From: Cumulibacter manganitolerans
GTDB lineage: Bacteria > Actinomycetota > Actinomycetes > Mycobacteriales > Antricoccaceae
Assembly (NCBI RefSeq): GCF_009602465.1
Contig: NZ_WBKP01000012.1
Location: 22,487-86,486 of the forward strand
Direction of reading: 5' to 3'
Length of the DNA stretch: 64,000 nucleotides
Below, piece by piece: positions 23,687 to 33,130 of the stretch (within the stretch, counting starts at the first letter, position 1; every line of letters starts with the position of its first letter). Position numbers and translations under genes: made by a program. The notes below the pieces were generated by a model, which saw nothing but the letters and a program-made list of their open reading frames with translations, was not told the origin of the DNA and made no database searches.

Positions 23687-25120
23687 CTACAGGCCCTCGC
23701 GGGCGGCCCACGCGCGCAGCTCGGCGACCGCCTCGTCGTGATCCAGCGGACCGCGGTCCAGACGCAGCTCCTTGAGGAACTTCCACGCCCGGCCGACCGT
23801 GGGGCCGGGCGGCAGGCCCAGGATGCGCATGATCTCGTTGCCGTCGATGTCCGGGCGCACCGCCGCCAGATCCTCCGCCTGCCGCAGGTGCTCGATGCGC
23901 GCCTCCAGTGCGTCGTACGACGCGGACAGCCGCGCGGCGCGCCGCTTGTTGCGGGTGGTGGAGTCGGAGCGGACCAGCACGTGCAGCCGCGGGAGCAGGT
24001 CGCCGGCGTCGGTGACGTAGCGCCGGACGGCGGAGTCCGTCCACTGGCCGTCGCTGAAGCCGTGGAAGCGCAGGTGCAGGAACGTCAGGTTGCCGACGTC
24101 CTCGACGATCTGCTTCGAGTAGCGCAGCGCGCGCAGCCGCTTGCGGACCAGCTTGGCGCCGACCACCTCGTGGTGATGGAAGCTGACGCCGCCGGCCGGC
24201 TCGTGGCGACGGGTGGCTGGCTTGCCGACGTCGTGCAGCAGCGCCGCCAGCCGGATCACCAGGTCGGGCCCCGGGAGGCCGAGCCGCGGCTCCAGGTCGA
24301 TCGCCTGGTCGAGCACGGTCAGCGAGTGCGTGTAGACGTCCTTGTGCTGGTGGTGCTCGTCGATCTCCATCCGCAGCGCGGCCAGCTCCGGCAGCACGAC
24401 GTCCGCGATGCCCAGCTCGACCATCGCCTCGAGGCCAGGCCTGGGCCGGGCGGTGAGCAGCAGCTTGGTCAGCTCTCCCTGCAGCCGCTCGGCGGTGATC
24501 CGGCTGAGCTCCCCGGACATCCGGGCGGCGGCCGCAGCGGTCGCCGGGTCCGCCGCGAAGCCGAGCTGGGCGATGAACCGGACCAGCCGGAAGATCCGCA
24601 GCGGGTCGTCGGCGAATGACTCCTCGGGTGCGGCCGGCGTACGCAGCAGCCGGCGCCGGAGATCGCCCGCGCCGTCGTACGGGTCGTGGAAGGTCCCGTC
24701 GAGCAGGGAGACCGCCATCGCGTTGACGGTGAAGTCGCGCCGGGCGAGGTCCTCGGTGATCGAGTCACCGAAGGCCACCTCGGGGTTGCGGCTGATGCGG
24801 TCGTAGCGGTCGGCGCGGTAGGTGGTGATCTCGATCTGGAAGCCGCGATGAGTCAGCGCGACGGTCCCGAACTCGATGCCGGTGGTCCAGACCGCCTCGG
24901 CGTATCCCTCGATCAGCTCCAGCACCTGCTGCGGGTGCGCGGACGTCGTCATGTCGAGATCGGTCGAGCGCCGCAGGTCCAGGATGCCGAGCACGGCGTC
25001 GCGAACCGGGCCGCCGACGAGGGCCAGCTCGTGGCCGGCGTCCCGGAACCGGGTGACCAGCGGGCCCAGCACGGGTTGCAGCACGGCGACCAGCTGGGCG
25101 GTCTGCTCGGGGATAGTCAT
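23687..25120 (-). CDS. pcnA: CCA tRNA nucleotidyltransferase (PcnA/class II type with HD domain)
   Basis: A 477-residue enzyme that builds or repairs the 3' CCA end of tRNAs. ALVGGPVRDAVLG and RSTDLDMTTSAHP form the nucleotidyltransferase core with the catalytic Asp pair, DLARRDFTVNAMAV and PYDGAGDLRRRLLRT follow, DDPLRIFRLVRFIAQLGF is the nucleotide-recognition helix region, and LAALLHDVGKPATR carries an HD metal site. The ATG at 25120 overlaps the upstream gene stop (TGATG). Position and orientation match Rv3907c of M. tuberculosis, divergent from a NUDIX gene. tRNA-Ile in this window lacks an encoded CCA, so the activity is needed. Confidence 0.93.
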   Translation of the reverse strand: MTIPEQTAQLVAVLQPVLGPLVTRFRDAGHELALVGGPVRDAVLGILDLRRSTDLDMTTSAHPQQVLELIEGYAEAVWTTGIEFGTVALTHRGFQIEITTYRADRYDRISRNPEVAFGDSITEDLARRDFTVNAMAVSLLDGTFHDPYDGAGDLRRRLLRTPAAPEESFADDPLRIFRLVRFIAQLGFAADPATAAAAARMSGELSRITAERLQGELTKLLLTARPRPGLEAMVELGIADVVLPELAALRMEIDEHHQHKDVYTHSLTVLDQAIDLEPRLGLPGPDLVIRLAALLHDVGKPATRRHEPAGGVSFHHHEVVGAKLVRKRLRALRYSKQIVEDVGNLTFLHLRFHGFSDGQWTDSAVRRYVTDAGDLLPRLHVLVRSDSTTRNKRRAARLSASYDALEARIEHLRQAEDLAAVRPDIDGNEIMRILGLPPGPTVGRAWKFLKELRLDRGPLDHDEAVAELRAWAAREGL

Positions 25121-25695
25121 CACGGATGAGGGTACCGAGGGGTGGCCGGCTGGTATCCCGGCCGGCCGGGGTCGCCGGGATACGGCCGGGCGGTAGGGGC
25201 GGACCCGTGCGGCCACTGCGGACGTCCCGCCGGAGGTGCCCAGCGGTGCGGGACGGGCGCGTACGGCGGCTGCCCGCCGCGGCCGGCGATCGCCGCGATC
25301 TGGCGCATCCGCGCCCGGGCCGCGCCCCAGCCGGCCACCCGCTCGGCGTACCGGGCACCGGAGCCGTGCCGCACGTCCACCTCGACCGGGACCCATCCCG
25401 CCGCGCGGGCCAGCACGGCGAAGGGCAGCACCAGCCACTGCAGAATCGACTCGGCGAGGAAGAACGGGGTGATGAGCAGCGCCGGGATCATGAACGGCAG
25501 CGTGACGACGAGGACGATCAGCCCCAGGACGGCGGAGACCGGATCGTCGCCGAAACCGGTGCCCCAGTCGGGCACCAGCTGCCAGGCGCCGGTGAACGCG
25601 CGCCGGGTGGTGCTGCGCCACGGGAGCCAGCGGCGCCCGATGACGACCCTGACCGGCGTGGCCTCCGGCGGCGCCGCGAACCCGTCCACGCGCAC
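25120..25695 (-). CDS. hypothetical membrane-associated protein with proline-rich C-terminus
   Basis: A 191-residue protein I cannot assign to a named family. The N-terminal 65 residues are soluble (VVIGRRWLPWRSTTRRAF), one long hydrophobic hairpin spans about residues 55-95 (VLGLIVLVVTLPFMIPALLITPFF and WLVLPFAVLA), and the C-terminal 60 residues are rich in Pro, Gly and Tyr (GGQPPYAPVPHRW, GYQPATPRYPHP). It lies directly upstream of pcnA with a one-base overlap, so the two are likely co-transcribed. Proline-rich tails of this type often bind SH3-like or EVH1-like partners, but nothing specific is suggested here. Confidence 0.7.
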   Translation of the reverse strand: MRVDGFAAPPEATPVRVVIGRRWLPWRSTTRRAFTGAWQLVPDWGTGFGDDPVSAVLGLIVLVVTLPFMIPALLITPFFLAESILQWLVLPFAVLARAAGWVPVEVDVRHGSGARYAERVAGWGAARARMRQIAAIAGRGGQPPYAPVPHRWAPPAGRPQWPHGSAPTARPYPGDPGRPGYQPATPRYPHP

Positions 25696-25831
25696 GGCCG
25701 TCCTCCCCGAGCAGATCTGTCCCGATGCCGGCGAGAACGCTACCGCGTCCCGCAGCCACCGGCCGACCCCCGGTCCCCGTCGCCGCTGCTGCTTTCCGGA
25801 AATTGAACGGCGACTTGGTTAACGTAGGACC

Positions 25832-26434
25832 ATGGCTCGTTCGCTTCCCCCGGATCAGGCAGTTGGTCCCGCCGATCCTCGTGATGCGCGCGGCGAGGCG
25901 GCCGAGGAGAAGCCCCGGGGACGCCGTCCGAGCCCGATCGACGTCATCGCGCACCGCAGCGGCAAGCAGCCGGGCCGCACCACGAAGCCCCGCCGCCACA
26001 TGCCGCGTAGCGACGAGTTCTCCGCGGGCGGCCTCGTCGTACGGCGCAACGGCACCCCGCCGTCCGCCGCCATCATCGGCCGGACCGACCGTCGCGGCCG
26101 GTTGCTCTGGTCGCTGCCGAAGGGCCACATCGAGGCCGGGGAGACCGCCGCGCAGGCCGCCGTCCGCGAGGTCGAGGAGGAGACCGGCATCGTGGGAAGC
26201 GTCGTGGCGCACCTCGGTAAGATCGACTACTGGTTCGTGGCCGACGGACGCCGCGTGCACAAGACAGTCACCCACTTCCTGATGAACGCCATCGGTGGAG
26301 AGCTCAGTGACGAGGATGCCGAGGTGGTCGCGGTCGCATGGGTGCCACTCGACGACCTGGCACGCCGCCTGGCCTACGCCGACGAGCGGCGGATCGCGAT
26401 CGACGCCATCCGGATGCTGGCCGATACCGCGTGA
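25832..26434 (+). CDS. NUDIX hydrolase (MutT4-like)
   Basis: A 200-residue pyrophosphohydrolase. The NUDIX box is [22 protein letters not shown] with all conserved Glu residues; the N-terminal 55 residues are a basic, disordered tail ([16 protein letters not shown]) before the fold begins at [11 protein letters not shown]. It corresponds by position to Rv3908 (mutT4), divergent from pcnA. Substrates of this subgroup are not settled; dNTP and nucleoside diphosphate derivatives have been proposed. The stop overlaps the start of the DUF6049 gene as GTGA, so it heads an operon with that gene and murJ. Confidence 0.9.
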   Translation: MARSLPPDQAVGPADPRDARGEAAEEKPRGRRPSPIDVIAHRSGKQPGRTTKPRRHMPRSDEFSAGGLVVRRNGTPPSAAIIGRTDRRGRLLWSLPKGHIEAGETAAQAAVREVEEETGIVGSVVAHLGKIDYWFVADGRRVHKTVTHFLMNAIGGELSDEDAEVVAVAWVPLDDLARRLAYADERRIAIDAIRMLADTA

Positions 26435-28680
26435 GCGGACCGGCCCGCCGTCCGCTGCCGAACCTGCTCATCGCGCTCTTCGCGGCGTTGCTGGCCGTCG
26501 GCGCGCAGCCCGGGTTCGCCGACCCGACGTCCGGCCCGCCGCGCAAGGAACCGCTGCCGGTCAAGGTCACGATCACCACCATCGCGCCGACGGTCTCCAA
26601 GGGGGACGAGCCGGTCCAGGTCACGGCCGAGGTCACCAACAACGGCGATCGCGCCATCACCGACATGTGGGCGCGGCTGCAGCGTGACAAGCGGGTCGTC
26701 GATCGGGCCGGTCTGCTGGCGCTGGACAAGCGCCAGCCCGCCTACGCCTCGGCGATCGGCCCGAACACCGACCTCGGCATCACGCTCGAGCCCGGCCAGA
26801 CCAGGACCATCCAGCTGAGCGCAGCCCGCAGCGCCCTCGGGATCACCGATGCCGGCAGCTACCCGATCATGCTCAATCTGCAGGGCGCGATCGGCGGCAC
26901 CGAGGGCCGCGTGGGACAGGCCGCGTTCACGCTGCCCCGCTCGCCGGTCGCCCCTGCCGCGCGCCTGCAGGTGGGATGGGTGCTGCCCCTGATCGACCGG
27001 CCGCATCGCTCCCGGTCGGCGACGGTGTTCACCGACGACGACCTGCGGCCGCTGATCGAGACCGGCGGCCGGCTGGAGAACATCCTCGCGGCGGCCGAGA
27101 CGTACGGCGCGGCGGCGCAGGTGACCCTCGTGGTGGACCCCGAGCTCGTCGACGAGCTCAGCGCGATGGCGGCGGGATACCAGGTGAAGGGCAAGGGCGG
27201 CCCCACGACCGGCCCCGGCAAGGCCGTCGCCGCCGCGTTCCTCGAGCGTCTGACGAAGCTGGCCGAGACGACCCCCATCGTGAGCACGGCGTACGCCGAC
27301 ATCGACGTCGTCGCCACCGTCCGCGCGGGGCTCGGCGGCCTGCTCAAGCAGGCCCGGCAGCGCGGTGCGGAGGTCGTCAAGCAGGTTCTCGGCGTCCCGC
27401 CGGTCACCACGGTCGCGTGGCCCGCGGACGGCATCGTCACCGAGACCGCCCTCGGGGTGCTGCGCGACGACCAGGTCAGCGACGTCCTGCTCGGCGGCGC
27501 GTCCTTCGGCCAGGAGGACTACCTCGCCTCGGAGGACGACGTCACCGAGAGCGCGGCGACGGCGCTGCCGGGAATCCGGGCGACGGTGGCCGACCCCGCG
27601 CTGACCCGCATCCTCGGCCAGGGCTCGCAGTACGCCGGCGGCCCGGCCGCAGCGACCGAGCAGCTCGCCGCCGAGCTGATGGCCATCCTCGCGCAGGCGC
27701 CGAATCGGGCCCGCACCGTCCTGCTGCTCCCGCCCCGGCAGTGGCAGGTCTCCGCGGATCTCGCCGACCGGCTGATGACGCTCACCACCACCGCGCCGTG
27801 GCTGCAGCCGGTGCCGTTGGACGACGTCGTCTCCGGGCAGCCGCAAGACCGCGGGCCGCTGCAGTACCCCTCGACGATGTCCACCCAGGAGCTGCCCGCG
27901 TCCGCCCTCGCGCAGCTGCAGGGCCCGATCACCCAGGTCGGCGAGCTCGGCACCGCGTTCGACCCAGGGGCCGATCGCCAGGAGGTGCTCGGACCGATCG
28001 AGGAGATCATCTTCCGGGGCGCCAGCTCCGCCTGGCGCGGCGACGGCAAGCAGGTCACCGCGGGCGCGCTGGACGCCGGCGCGGCGCTCGACGACGTGCG
28101 CGACCAGATCCGCATCGTGACTCCGAACAACGGCTCCTACACGCTCTCCTCCAGCGACGCACCGCTGGTGCTCACCGTCGAGAACAACCTCGCCGTCCCC
28201 GTGCACTTCCGCATCGGTCTCGACCCGCGCCAGTCCTCGGGGCTGTCGCCGGCGGACATCGGCGTGCAATCGATCCCCGCGCGCTCGCGCGCCACCATCA
28301 AGCTGCCGACCAAGGTCGAGCGCTCCGGCACGTTCAGCGTCGTCGCGCAGATCAGCACGCCCGAGGGCAAGCCGCTCGGCAAGGACGTGATGGTGAAGGT
28401 GTCGTCGTCGGCCTACGGCACCGTCGCGCTCCTCGTCACCGGCGTCGCGTTCACCCTGCTCCTCGCGCTGATCGCCCGGCGCTGGTGGCGGCGACGCCAG
28501 TTCCAGGCCCAGGAACGCGCCCGCGAGTCCGGCCGGCTCCAGGGCGGCGAACCACCTCTGGACGGCGCGGCGCTGCCGGAGGCCGGGCACCTTCCGGAGG
28601 ATGGCCGTCGTCCGGACGCCGAGCACCTCCCCGATGACGAGCTGCACCACACTCCCGGCACGAAGGACGAGACCCCATGA
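26431..28680 (+). CDS. DUF6049 family secreted/membrane-anchored protein
   Basis: A 749-residue protein equivalent to Rv3909. An N-terminal signal ([19 protein letters not shown]) directs it out of the cell; the mature part begins with a CARDB-like beta domain ([21 protein letters not shown]), continues with a large alpha/beta region, and ends with a beta domain, one transmembrane helix ([19 protein letters not shown]) and a cytosolic [14 protein letters not shown] tail. Its function is unknown; constant position between NUDIX and murJ in actinobacteria suggests a role in cell-wall assembly. The GTG overlaps the NUDIX stop, and its own stop overlaps the murJ start. Confidence 0.88.
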   Translation: MSGPARRPLPNLLIALFAALLAVGAQPGFADPTSGPPRKEPLPVKVTITTIAPTVSKGDEPVQVTAEVTNNGDRAITDMWARLQRDKRVVDRAGLLALDKRQPAYASAIGPNTDLGITLEPGQTRTIQLSAARSALGITDAGSYPIMLNLQGAIGGTEGRVGQAAFTLPRSPVAPAARLQVGWVLPLIDRPHRSRSATVFTDDDLRPLIETGGRLENILAAAETYGAAAQVTLVVDPELVDELSAMAAGYQVKGKGGPTTGPGKAVAAAFLERLTKLAETTPIVSTAYADIDVVATVRAGLGGLLKQARQRGAEVVKQVLGVPPVTTVAWPADGIVTETALGVLRDDQVSDVLLGGASFGQEDYLASEDDVTESAATALPGIRATVADPALTRILGQGSQYAGGPAAATEQLAAELMAILAQAPNRARTVLLLPPRQWQVSADLADRLMTLTTTAPWLQPVPLDDVVSGQPQDRGPLQYPSTMSTQELPASALAQLQGPITQVGELGTAFDPGADRQEVLGPIEEIIFRGASSAWRGDGKQVTAGALDAGAALDDVRDQIRIVTPNNGSYTLSSSDAPLVLTVENNLAVPVHFRIGLDPRQSSGLSPADIGVQSIPARSRATIKLPTKVERSGTFSVVAQISTPEGKPLGKDVMVKVSSSAYGTVALLVTGVAFTLLLALIARRWWRRRQFQAQERARESGRLQGGEPPLDGAALPEAGHLPEDGRRPDAEHLPDDELHHTPGTKDETP

Positions 28681-30311
28681 GCCAAGGCGGCTTGCTCCGC
28701 TCCGCAGGCCAGGTCGCCGCCGGCACCCTGATGTCGCGGATCACCGGCTTCGCGCGCACCCTGGCGCTGGCCGCACTGCTCGGGTCGACGCTCACCAACG
28801 ACGCCTACAACGTCGCCAACACGCTGCCCAACATGGTCTTCGAGCTGCTCCTCGGCGGCGTCCTGACCTCGGTCATCGTGCCGCTTCTGGTGCGGGCGGA
28901 GAAGGACGCCGAGGAGCGCGGCGGCGACCCGAACGCCTACGCGCAACGGCTGTTCACCCTCGCCACGCTCGGGCTGACCGCTGCCACGGTCGTCGGCATG
29001 CTCGCCTCCGGGCTGCTGGTCACCATGATGGGTCTGGGCCCGTCCCGCCCGAACCACGGCACCGCCACCCTCATGGCGGTGTTGCTGCTGCCACAGATGA
29101 TCTTCTACGGCATCGGGGCGCTCGCGGGCGCCGTCCTGAACACTCGCGAGTCGTATCGCGCGTTCGCGTGGGCTCCGGTGCTGAACAACATCGTGGTCAT
29201 CCTCGTGGCCGTCGGCATGATCTGGCTGCGCCAGGACCGCGCCGAGCTGTCGACCACCGGCGTGGTCGTCCTGTCGGTGGGGACGACGCTGGGCATCGTG
29301 GCGCAGGCGCTCGTGCTCATCCCGAGCTGGCGCAAGGCCGGCTTCCGATGGAAGTGGCGGACCGACTTCCGCGGAGTGGGGCTCGGTGAGCTGCGCTCGC
29401 TCGCGGGCTGGGTGCTGGCGTACGTGGTCATCGGGCAGATCGGGTTCATCGTCGCGACCAACGTGGCCAACGTCGCGTCCGCCCGTCTCACGCCGGGCGA
29501 GCAGTCGAAGTGGACCTACGCCGCGCTGCTGTTCCAGCTGCCGTACGGCATCCTCGGCGTGTCGCTGCTGACCGCGCTGATGCCCAAGATGTCCCGCGCG
29601 GCGCGCGACCACGACTGGCCGCGCGTCAAGGAGTACCTCGCGGACGGCACCCGGCTCACCGGCCTCGGGCTGATCCCGGTGAGCGTCGCCTTCTGGCTGC
29701 TCGCCGTCCCGCTGACGGTGCTGTTCTTCGACGTCGGAGCGTTCGGCGGCGAGGCCGCCCGCTCGACCGGCCTGATCCTCGCGGCCGCCTCCTTCGGGCT
29801 GCTGCCGTACGCCGTCACCCTCCTGCAGCTGCGGGTGTTCTTCGCCGCGAAGGACGCGCGGACGCCGTCCCTCGTCATGGTCGGCATCGTCGCCGTGCGC
29901 ATCGTGCTGAGCCTCGGGTGCCTCCTGCTCCCCGCTCGGTACATCGTGCTCGGCCTTGCGGTGGCCAACAGCGTCGCCTTCCTGGTGGGCGCGGTGGTCG
30001 GCGACGTCGTCCTGCGGCGCCGCTTCGGCCGGCTCGGCACCGGCGCGGTGCTGGCGCAGCTCGTGCGGATCACGGCGGCCGCCCTCGTCGGCGTGGCCCT
30101 CGCCACCCCGGTCTACCTGTGGCTCAGCACCCTGCTGTCCGGCGTCGACGCGTGGAACCTCGAGGGGCTCACCGGCGTACCCCTGCTGTCGATGAGCAAG
30201 CTGCAGATCGCGACAGTGCTGGCCGTCGCCGCTGCGGTCGGGCTCGTCGGGTTCGTCGCTGCCGGCATCGGTCTGCGCATTCCCGACCTGCGCAGGCTGG
30301 TCCGCCGGTAG
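28677..30311 (+). CDS. murJ: lipid II flippase MurJ
   Basis: A 544-residue polytopic membrane protein with about 14 helices of the MVF/MOP superfamily, which flips lipid II to the outer face of the membrane for peptidoglycan synthesis. It begins GGLLRSAGQVAAGTLMSRITGFARTLALAALLG, the typical MurJ helix 1 with its conserved Arg, followed by NTLPNMVFELLLGGVLTSVIVPLLVRA. The mycobacterial orthologue (Rv3910) is a large fusion carrying a pseudokinase and a discoidin-like domain; here the protein ends soon after the last helix, and a separate downstream gene carries the discoidin-like part. ATGA overlap with DUF6049. Confidence 0.93.
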   Translation: MSQGGLLRSAGQVAAGTLMSRITGFARTLALAALLGSTLTNDAYNVANTLPNMVFELLLGGVLTSVIVPLLVRAEKDAEERGGDPNAYAQRLFTLATLGLTAATVVGMLASGLLVTMMGLGPSRPNHGTATLMAVLLLPQMIFYGIGALAGAVLNTRESYRAFAWAPVLNNIVVILVAVGMIWLRQDRAELSTTGVVVLSVGTTLGIVAQALVLIPSWRKAGFRWKWRTDFRGVGLGELRSLAGWVLAYVVIGQIGFIVATNVANVASARLTPGEQSKWTYAALLFQLPYGILGVSLLTALMPKMSRAARDHDWPRVKEYLADGTRLTGLGLIPVSVAFWLLAVPLTVLFFDVGAFGGEAARSTGLILAAASFGLLPYAVTLLQLRVFFAAKDARTPSLVMVGIVAVRIVLSLGCLLLPARYIVLGLAVANSVAFLVGAVVGDVVLRRRFGRLGTGAVLAQLVRITAAALVGVALATPVYLWLSTLLSGVDAWNLEGLTGVPLLSMSKLQIATVLAVAAAVGLVGFVAAGIGLRIPDLRRLVRR

Positions 30312-30418
30312 CCGCCGCGATTGTGGCGGTGCCGACGGCTCGCCCGGCCCTTACCGGCGGCGCGGTAGTTTGGGTACGCCCACGCACCACGTGCACCCGA
30401 CCCCGAGCGAACGAGGCC

Positions 30419-31327
30419 ATGGCAGAGCGCACCGACCACGACCCCGATCGTGACCCCGTCGCGGCGTCCCCCGCGGGCGCGGAGCACCCCGCCGGCCACC
30501 TTCCGCCGGAGCCGACCGGCGACGACCGCGACTGGGTGCACGCCACCGCACCGATCCCGGCGTACCGCGAGGCACCCGCACCGACCGACTCGACCGAGCA
30601 GGAGGACGGCCCCGTGGTCGCCGACGAACCCGCCACCCGCACCGCGACCGCCGCCGCCGCCGCCGCGGGAGCATCGCCGGCACGGCCCCGGCGCAAGCGG
30701 GCGGCTCGCAACAAGTGGCAGGTGCTCGGCCTGGCCGCGCTCGCGCTGGTCGGGGCGCTGCTGCTCGGCTGGTTCGGCGGGCTGCTCGCCGGCAAGGCGT
30801 TCGGGCCGGAGCAGCCCAAGCCGAGCGCCGCCGCGACCAAGACCACCGACGCGAAGGCCACCGGCGAAGGCACCACGCCCGGCGAGTCGATCAAGATCAC
30901 CGGCGCCAGCCTGTTCGACCCACCGCCGGGAGACGGGCAGGAGAACCCGGACCGGATCGCGCTGTCGTACGACGGGCAGCCCGGCACCACCTGGCCGACG
31001 CTGCAGTACAAGGGCTCGGCCAAGTTCGGCAACCTCAAGCCCGGCGTCGGAATCGTCTACGACCTGGGCGCCGAGAAGTCGGTCTCGAAGGTGCAGATCC
31101 GGACCACCCTGCCGGGTGCGACGGTCGAGATCCGCACCGGCGCCGCTTCCGGCGGCACCCTCGATCAGTTCCCGGCGGTCGCCGGGCCCGTGCAGCTGCA
31201 GGAGACCACCGACATCCCGCTGCCGGGTGGCACCAAGACCCGCTACGTGCTGGTGTGGATCACCCAGCTGGTCAACCAGCAGGGCTTCTACCAGGCCTCC
31301 CTGTCCGAGGTCGGCATCATCAGCTAG
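30419..31327 (+). CDS. membrane-anchored discoidin-like protein (equivalent of the MviN C-terminal domain)
   Basis: A 302-residue protein with an N-terminal cytosolic acidic region (1-90), an Ala run, a basic patch (RPRRKRAARNK), one transmembrane helix (about 101-125), a low-complexity Lys/Thr linker and an extracytoplasmic beta-sandwich (about 160-300) resembling F5/8-type discoidin domains: ALSYDGQPGTTWPTLQYKG, GVGIVYDLGAEKSVSKVQI, TRYVLVWITQL. In mycobacteria the corresponding domain ends the large MviN protein behind a pseudokinase; here no kinase fold is present. It lies between murJ and sigM, which supports the equivalence. The ligand is unknown. Confidence 0.78.
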   Translation: MAERTDHDPDRDPVAASPAGAEHPAGHLPPEPTGDDRDWVHATAPIPAYREAPAPTDSTEQEDGPVVADEPATRTATAAAAAAGASPARPRRKRAARNKWQVLGLAALALVGALLLGWFGGLLAGKAFGPEQPKPSAAATKTTDAKATGEGTTPGESIKITGASLFDPPPGDGQENPDRIALSYDGQPGTTWPTLQYKGSAKFGNLKPGVGIVYDLGAEKSVSKVQIRTTLPGATVEIRTGAASGGTLDQFPAVAGPVQLQETTDIPLPGGTKTRYVLVWITQLVNQQGFYQASLSEVGIIS

Positions 31328-31418
31328 TTGAGCTACCAGCGAGAATGCCGGAAGATGACGGCACACCACGCCACGTGGCCGCCGCTGGCCGCGCCCGACG
31401 CCCCCGTAAGGTGATCGC

Positions 31419-31991
31419 GTGACCACATTCGCCGTCGACGACGACCCGCGCTCCGACAAGGAGCTGCTCGCCGACCATGTCACCGGCGATCCGTACGCGT
31501 TCGAGCGCATCGTCCAGCGGCACCGCAGCCGGTTGTACGCCGTGGCGCTGCGCACGATGCGCGACCCCGAGGATGCCGCCGACGCCTTGCAGGACGCCCT
31601 CATCTCGGCGTTCCGCGCGGCGTCGTCATTCCGCGCCGAGGCGCAGGTCACCACCTGGCTGCACCGCATCGTCGTCAACGCCTGCCTGGACCGCATCCGG
31701 CGCAAGCAGGCTCGCCCCACCTCGCCCCTTCCAGAAGAAGGCCCCGGCGAGCCCGCCGATCCGCGGGACGCCCTCGGTGAGCGTGACATGTCCATGCTCA
31801 TTCAGGACGCGCTCATGAAGATTCCGGAGGATCAGCGCGCAGCGATCGTCCTCGTCGACGTCCAGGGCTATTCGGTCGCCGATGCGGCCGCCGTCCTCGA
31901 CGTCCCCGAGGGCACCATCAAGAGCCGGTGTGCCCGGGGCCGTACCAAGCTCTCGGTAATTCTCGGGCACCTGCGGAACCGGGACGGCTGA
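31419..31991 (+). CDS. sigM: ECF RNA polymerase sigma factor SigM
   Basis: A 190-residue ECF sigma factor. Region 2 is FERIVQRHRSRLYAVALRTMRDPEDAADALQDALISAFRAASSFR, followed by TWLHRIVVNACLDRIRRKQAR, and region 4 is IPEDQRAAIVLVDVQGYSVADAAAVLDVPEGTIKSRCARGRTKL. By position it matches sigM (Rv3911), which controls envelope and redox functions and is held by the anti-sigma factor encoded next. The GTG start is preceded by TAAGGT (31407-31412) at leaderless distance. Confidence 0.92.
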   Translation: MTTFAVDDDPRSDKELLADHVTGDPYAFERIVQRHRSRLYAVALRTMRDPEDAADALQDALISAFRAASSFRAEAQVTTWLHRIVVNACLDRIRRKQARPTSPLPEEGPGEPADPRDALGERDMSMLIQDALMKIPEDQRAAIVLVDVQGYSVADAAAVLDVPEGTIKSRCARGRTKLSVILGHLRNRDG

Positions 31992-32068
31992 CCGTCCGTC
32001 CCACTGGCACCGCAGCCAGACCACCCACCGGCTCGCCTGGGGCAGCGCGCTGTCCTAGGCTAGTTAGT

Positions 32069-32078
32069 TGAACGTTCA
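32069..32078. promoter_or_regulatory. TGAACGTTCA palindrome in the sigM-anti-sigma gap
   Basis: A perfect 10-bp palindrome, with wider context GTTGAACGTTCACC, lies 69 bp before the anti-sigma start. A short stem CTTGCC/GGCAGG with a TTTC loop follows at about 32080-32095. Either could regulate the anti-sigma gene separately from sigM; no regulator can be named. Confidence 0.4.
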
Positions 32079-32146
32079 CCTTGCCTTTCGGCAGGGATGA
32101 CGTCGCGGCCGGTCGAGCCGCGCCGTCATGCACCCAAGGAGACGTC

Positions 32147-33016
32147 ATGACCCAGAACCCCCACGACGCGGGCGTGCCCGGGGCATGCCCGGACGTGGAC
32201 ACGCTGGCCGACCTGCATGCCGGCGTGCTCGATGACGTCACCGCGCGCACCCTGCGCGCGCACGCGGCCTCGTGCGAGGCGTGCACCGAGGTGCTGGCCG
32301 CGCTCGATGCGACGGTCGCGTCCCTGGGCTCGATGCCGTCGCCGCAGATCCCGCCCGACGTCGCGGCCCGGCTGGATCGAGCGCTGGCCATCGAGGCCGG
32401 TCGCGTCGACCCCGGCCACGGCGCCGGCGGGTTCTCGGCGCCACCCACCTCGGCCGACGTGCGCCGGCTCCCGGTCGACCGGTCCCGCGGCACCGCCTCG
32501 CCGACGGACGGCCCAGGGAGCGCGGTCGCCAGCCTCGCGGCGCACCGCGAGCGCCGCGCCGGCCGGGGAAGGCTGCTGATGGCCGCGGCGGCCGCGGCCG
32601 CCGTGCTGGGCATCGGAACGCTCGTCATCACGCAGAACGGCAACGGCTCCACGAGCACCCAGGCGGCGAGCCAGTCGACGGCGACCGACGCATCGCCGGG
32701 GCGCAGCGGAAACGGCACCGTACAGAGCTTCAGCTCTCCCAAGGACGTCCTCGAGCGGGGTGCGATCCAGAACGACCAGGTGGCGCCGGAGGTCGCCGGC
32801 AAGATGGCCGAGCTGGCCGAGCGCAACAAGTGCCTCAGCCAGATCATCCCGCGCCCGGCGGCGGCCCCGGAGGCCGTCGAGGCGGGCTCGCACAACGGCA
32901 CCAAGGCGTACGCGTTCGTCTTTCCGACCAAGGACCCCGACATCGTCGAGATGATCATCGTCGACGCCGCCGACTGCTCGGTGCGCCTGGACACCGTCAC
33001 CGGCCCCCGCAAGTAG
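32147..33016 (+). CDS. anti-sigma factor (zinc-finger HC2 type), probable SigM antagonist
   Basis: A 289-residue single-pass membrane protein. The N-terminal zinc-binding anti-sigma domain shows H39-x3-C43-x2-C46 (HAASCEAC), the redox-sensitive ZAS motif; a transmembrane helix spans about 143-162; the external part (QNGNGSTSTQ onwards) contains two Cys residues (KCLSQIIP and ADCSVRL) that could form a disulfide. Position directly after sigM matches RsmA/Rv3912. The ATG has AAGGAG six bases upstream. The gene is separated from sigM by 155 bp, more than usual for the pair. Confidence 0.88.
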   Translation: MTQNPHDAGVPGACPDVDTLADLHAGVLDDVTARTLRAHAASCEACTEVLAALDATVASLGSMPSPQIPPDVAARLDRALAIEAGRVDPGHGAGGFSAPPTSADVRRLPVDRSRGTASPTDGPGSAVASLAAHRERRAGRGRLLMAAAAAAAVLGIGTLVITQNGNGSTSTQAASQSTATDASPGRSGNGTVQSFSSPKDVLERGAIQNDQVAPEVAGKMAELAERNKCLSQIIPRPAAAPEAVEAGSHNGTKAYAFVFPTKDPDIVEMIIVDAADCSVRLDTVTGPRK

Positions 33017-33130
33017 CCGCCGCGCGCGGACGTGCTCCGGTGCCCGCGTTCGCCGGTGCACCCGGAATAGCCCGCCTACGATGTACGTTGCACCTACTCC
33101 GGTCAAACACATCGAGATGGGTTAACTGCG

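Noticed and set aside
26374..28650. 758-codon minus-strand open frame
   Set aside because: Antisense to the DUF6049 gene, which has a signal peptide, a TM helix and conserved synteny; the minus-strand frame has no domain.
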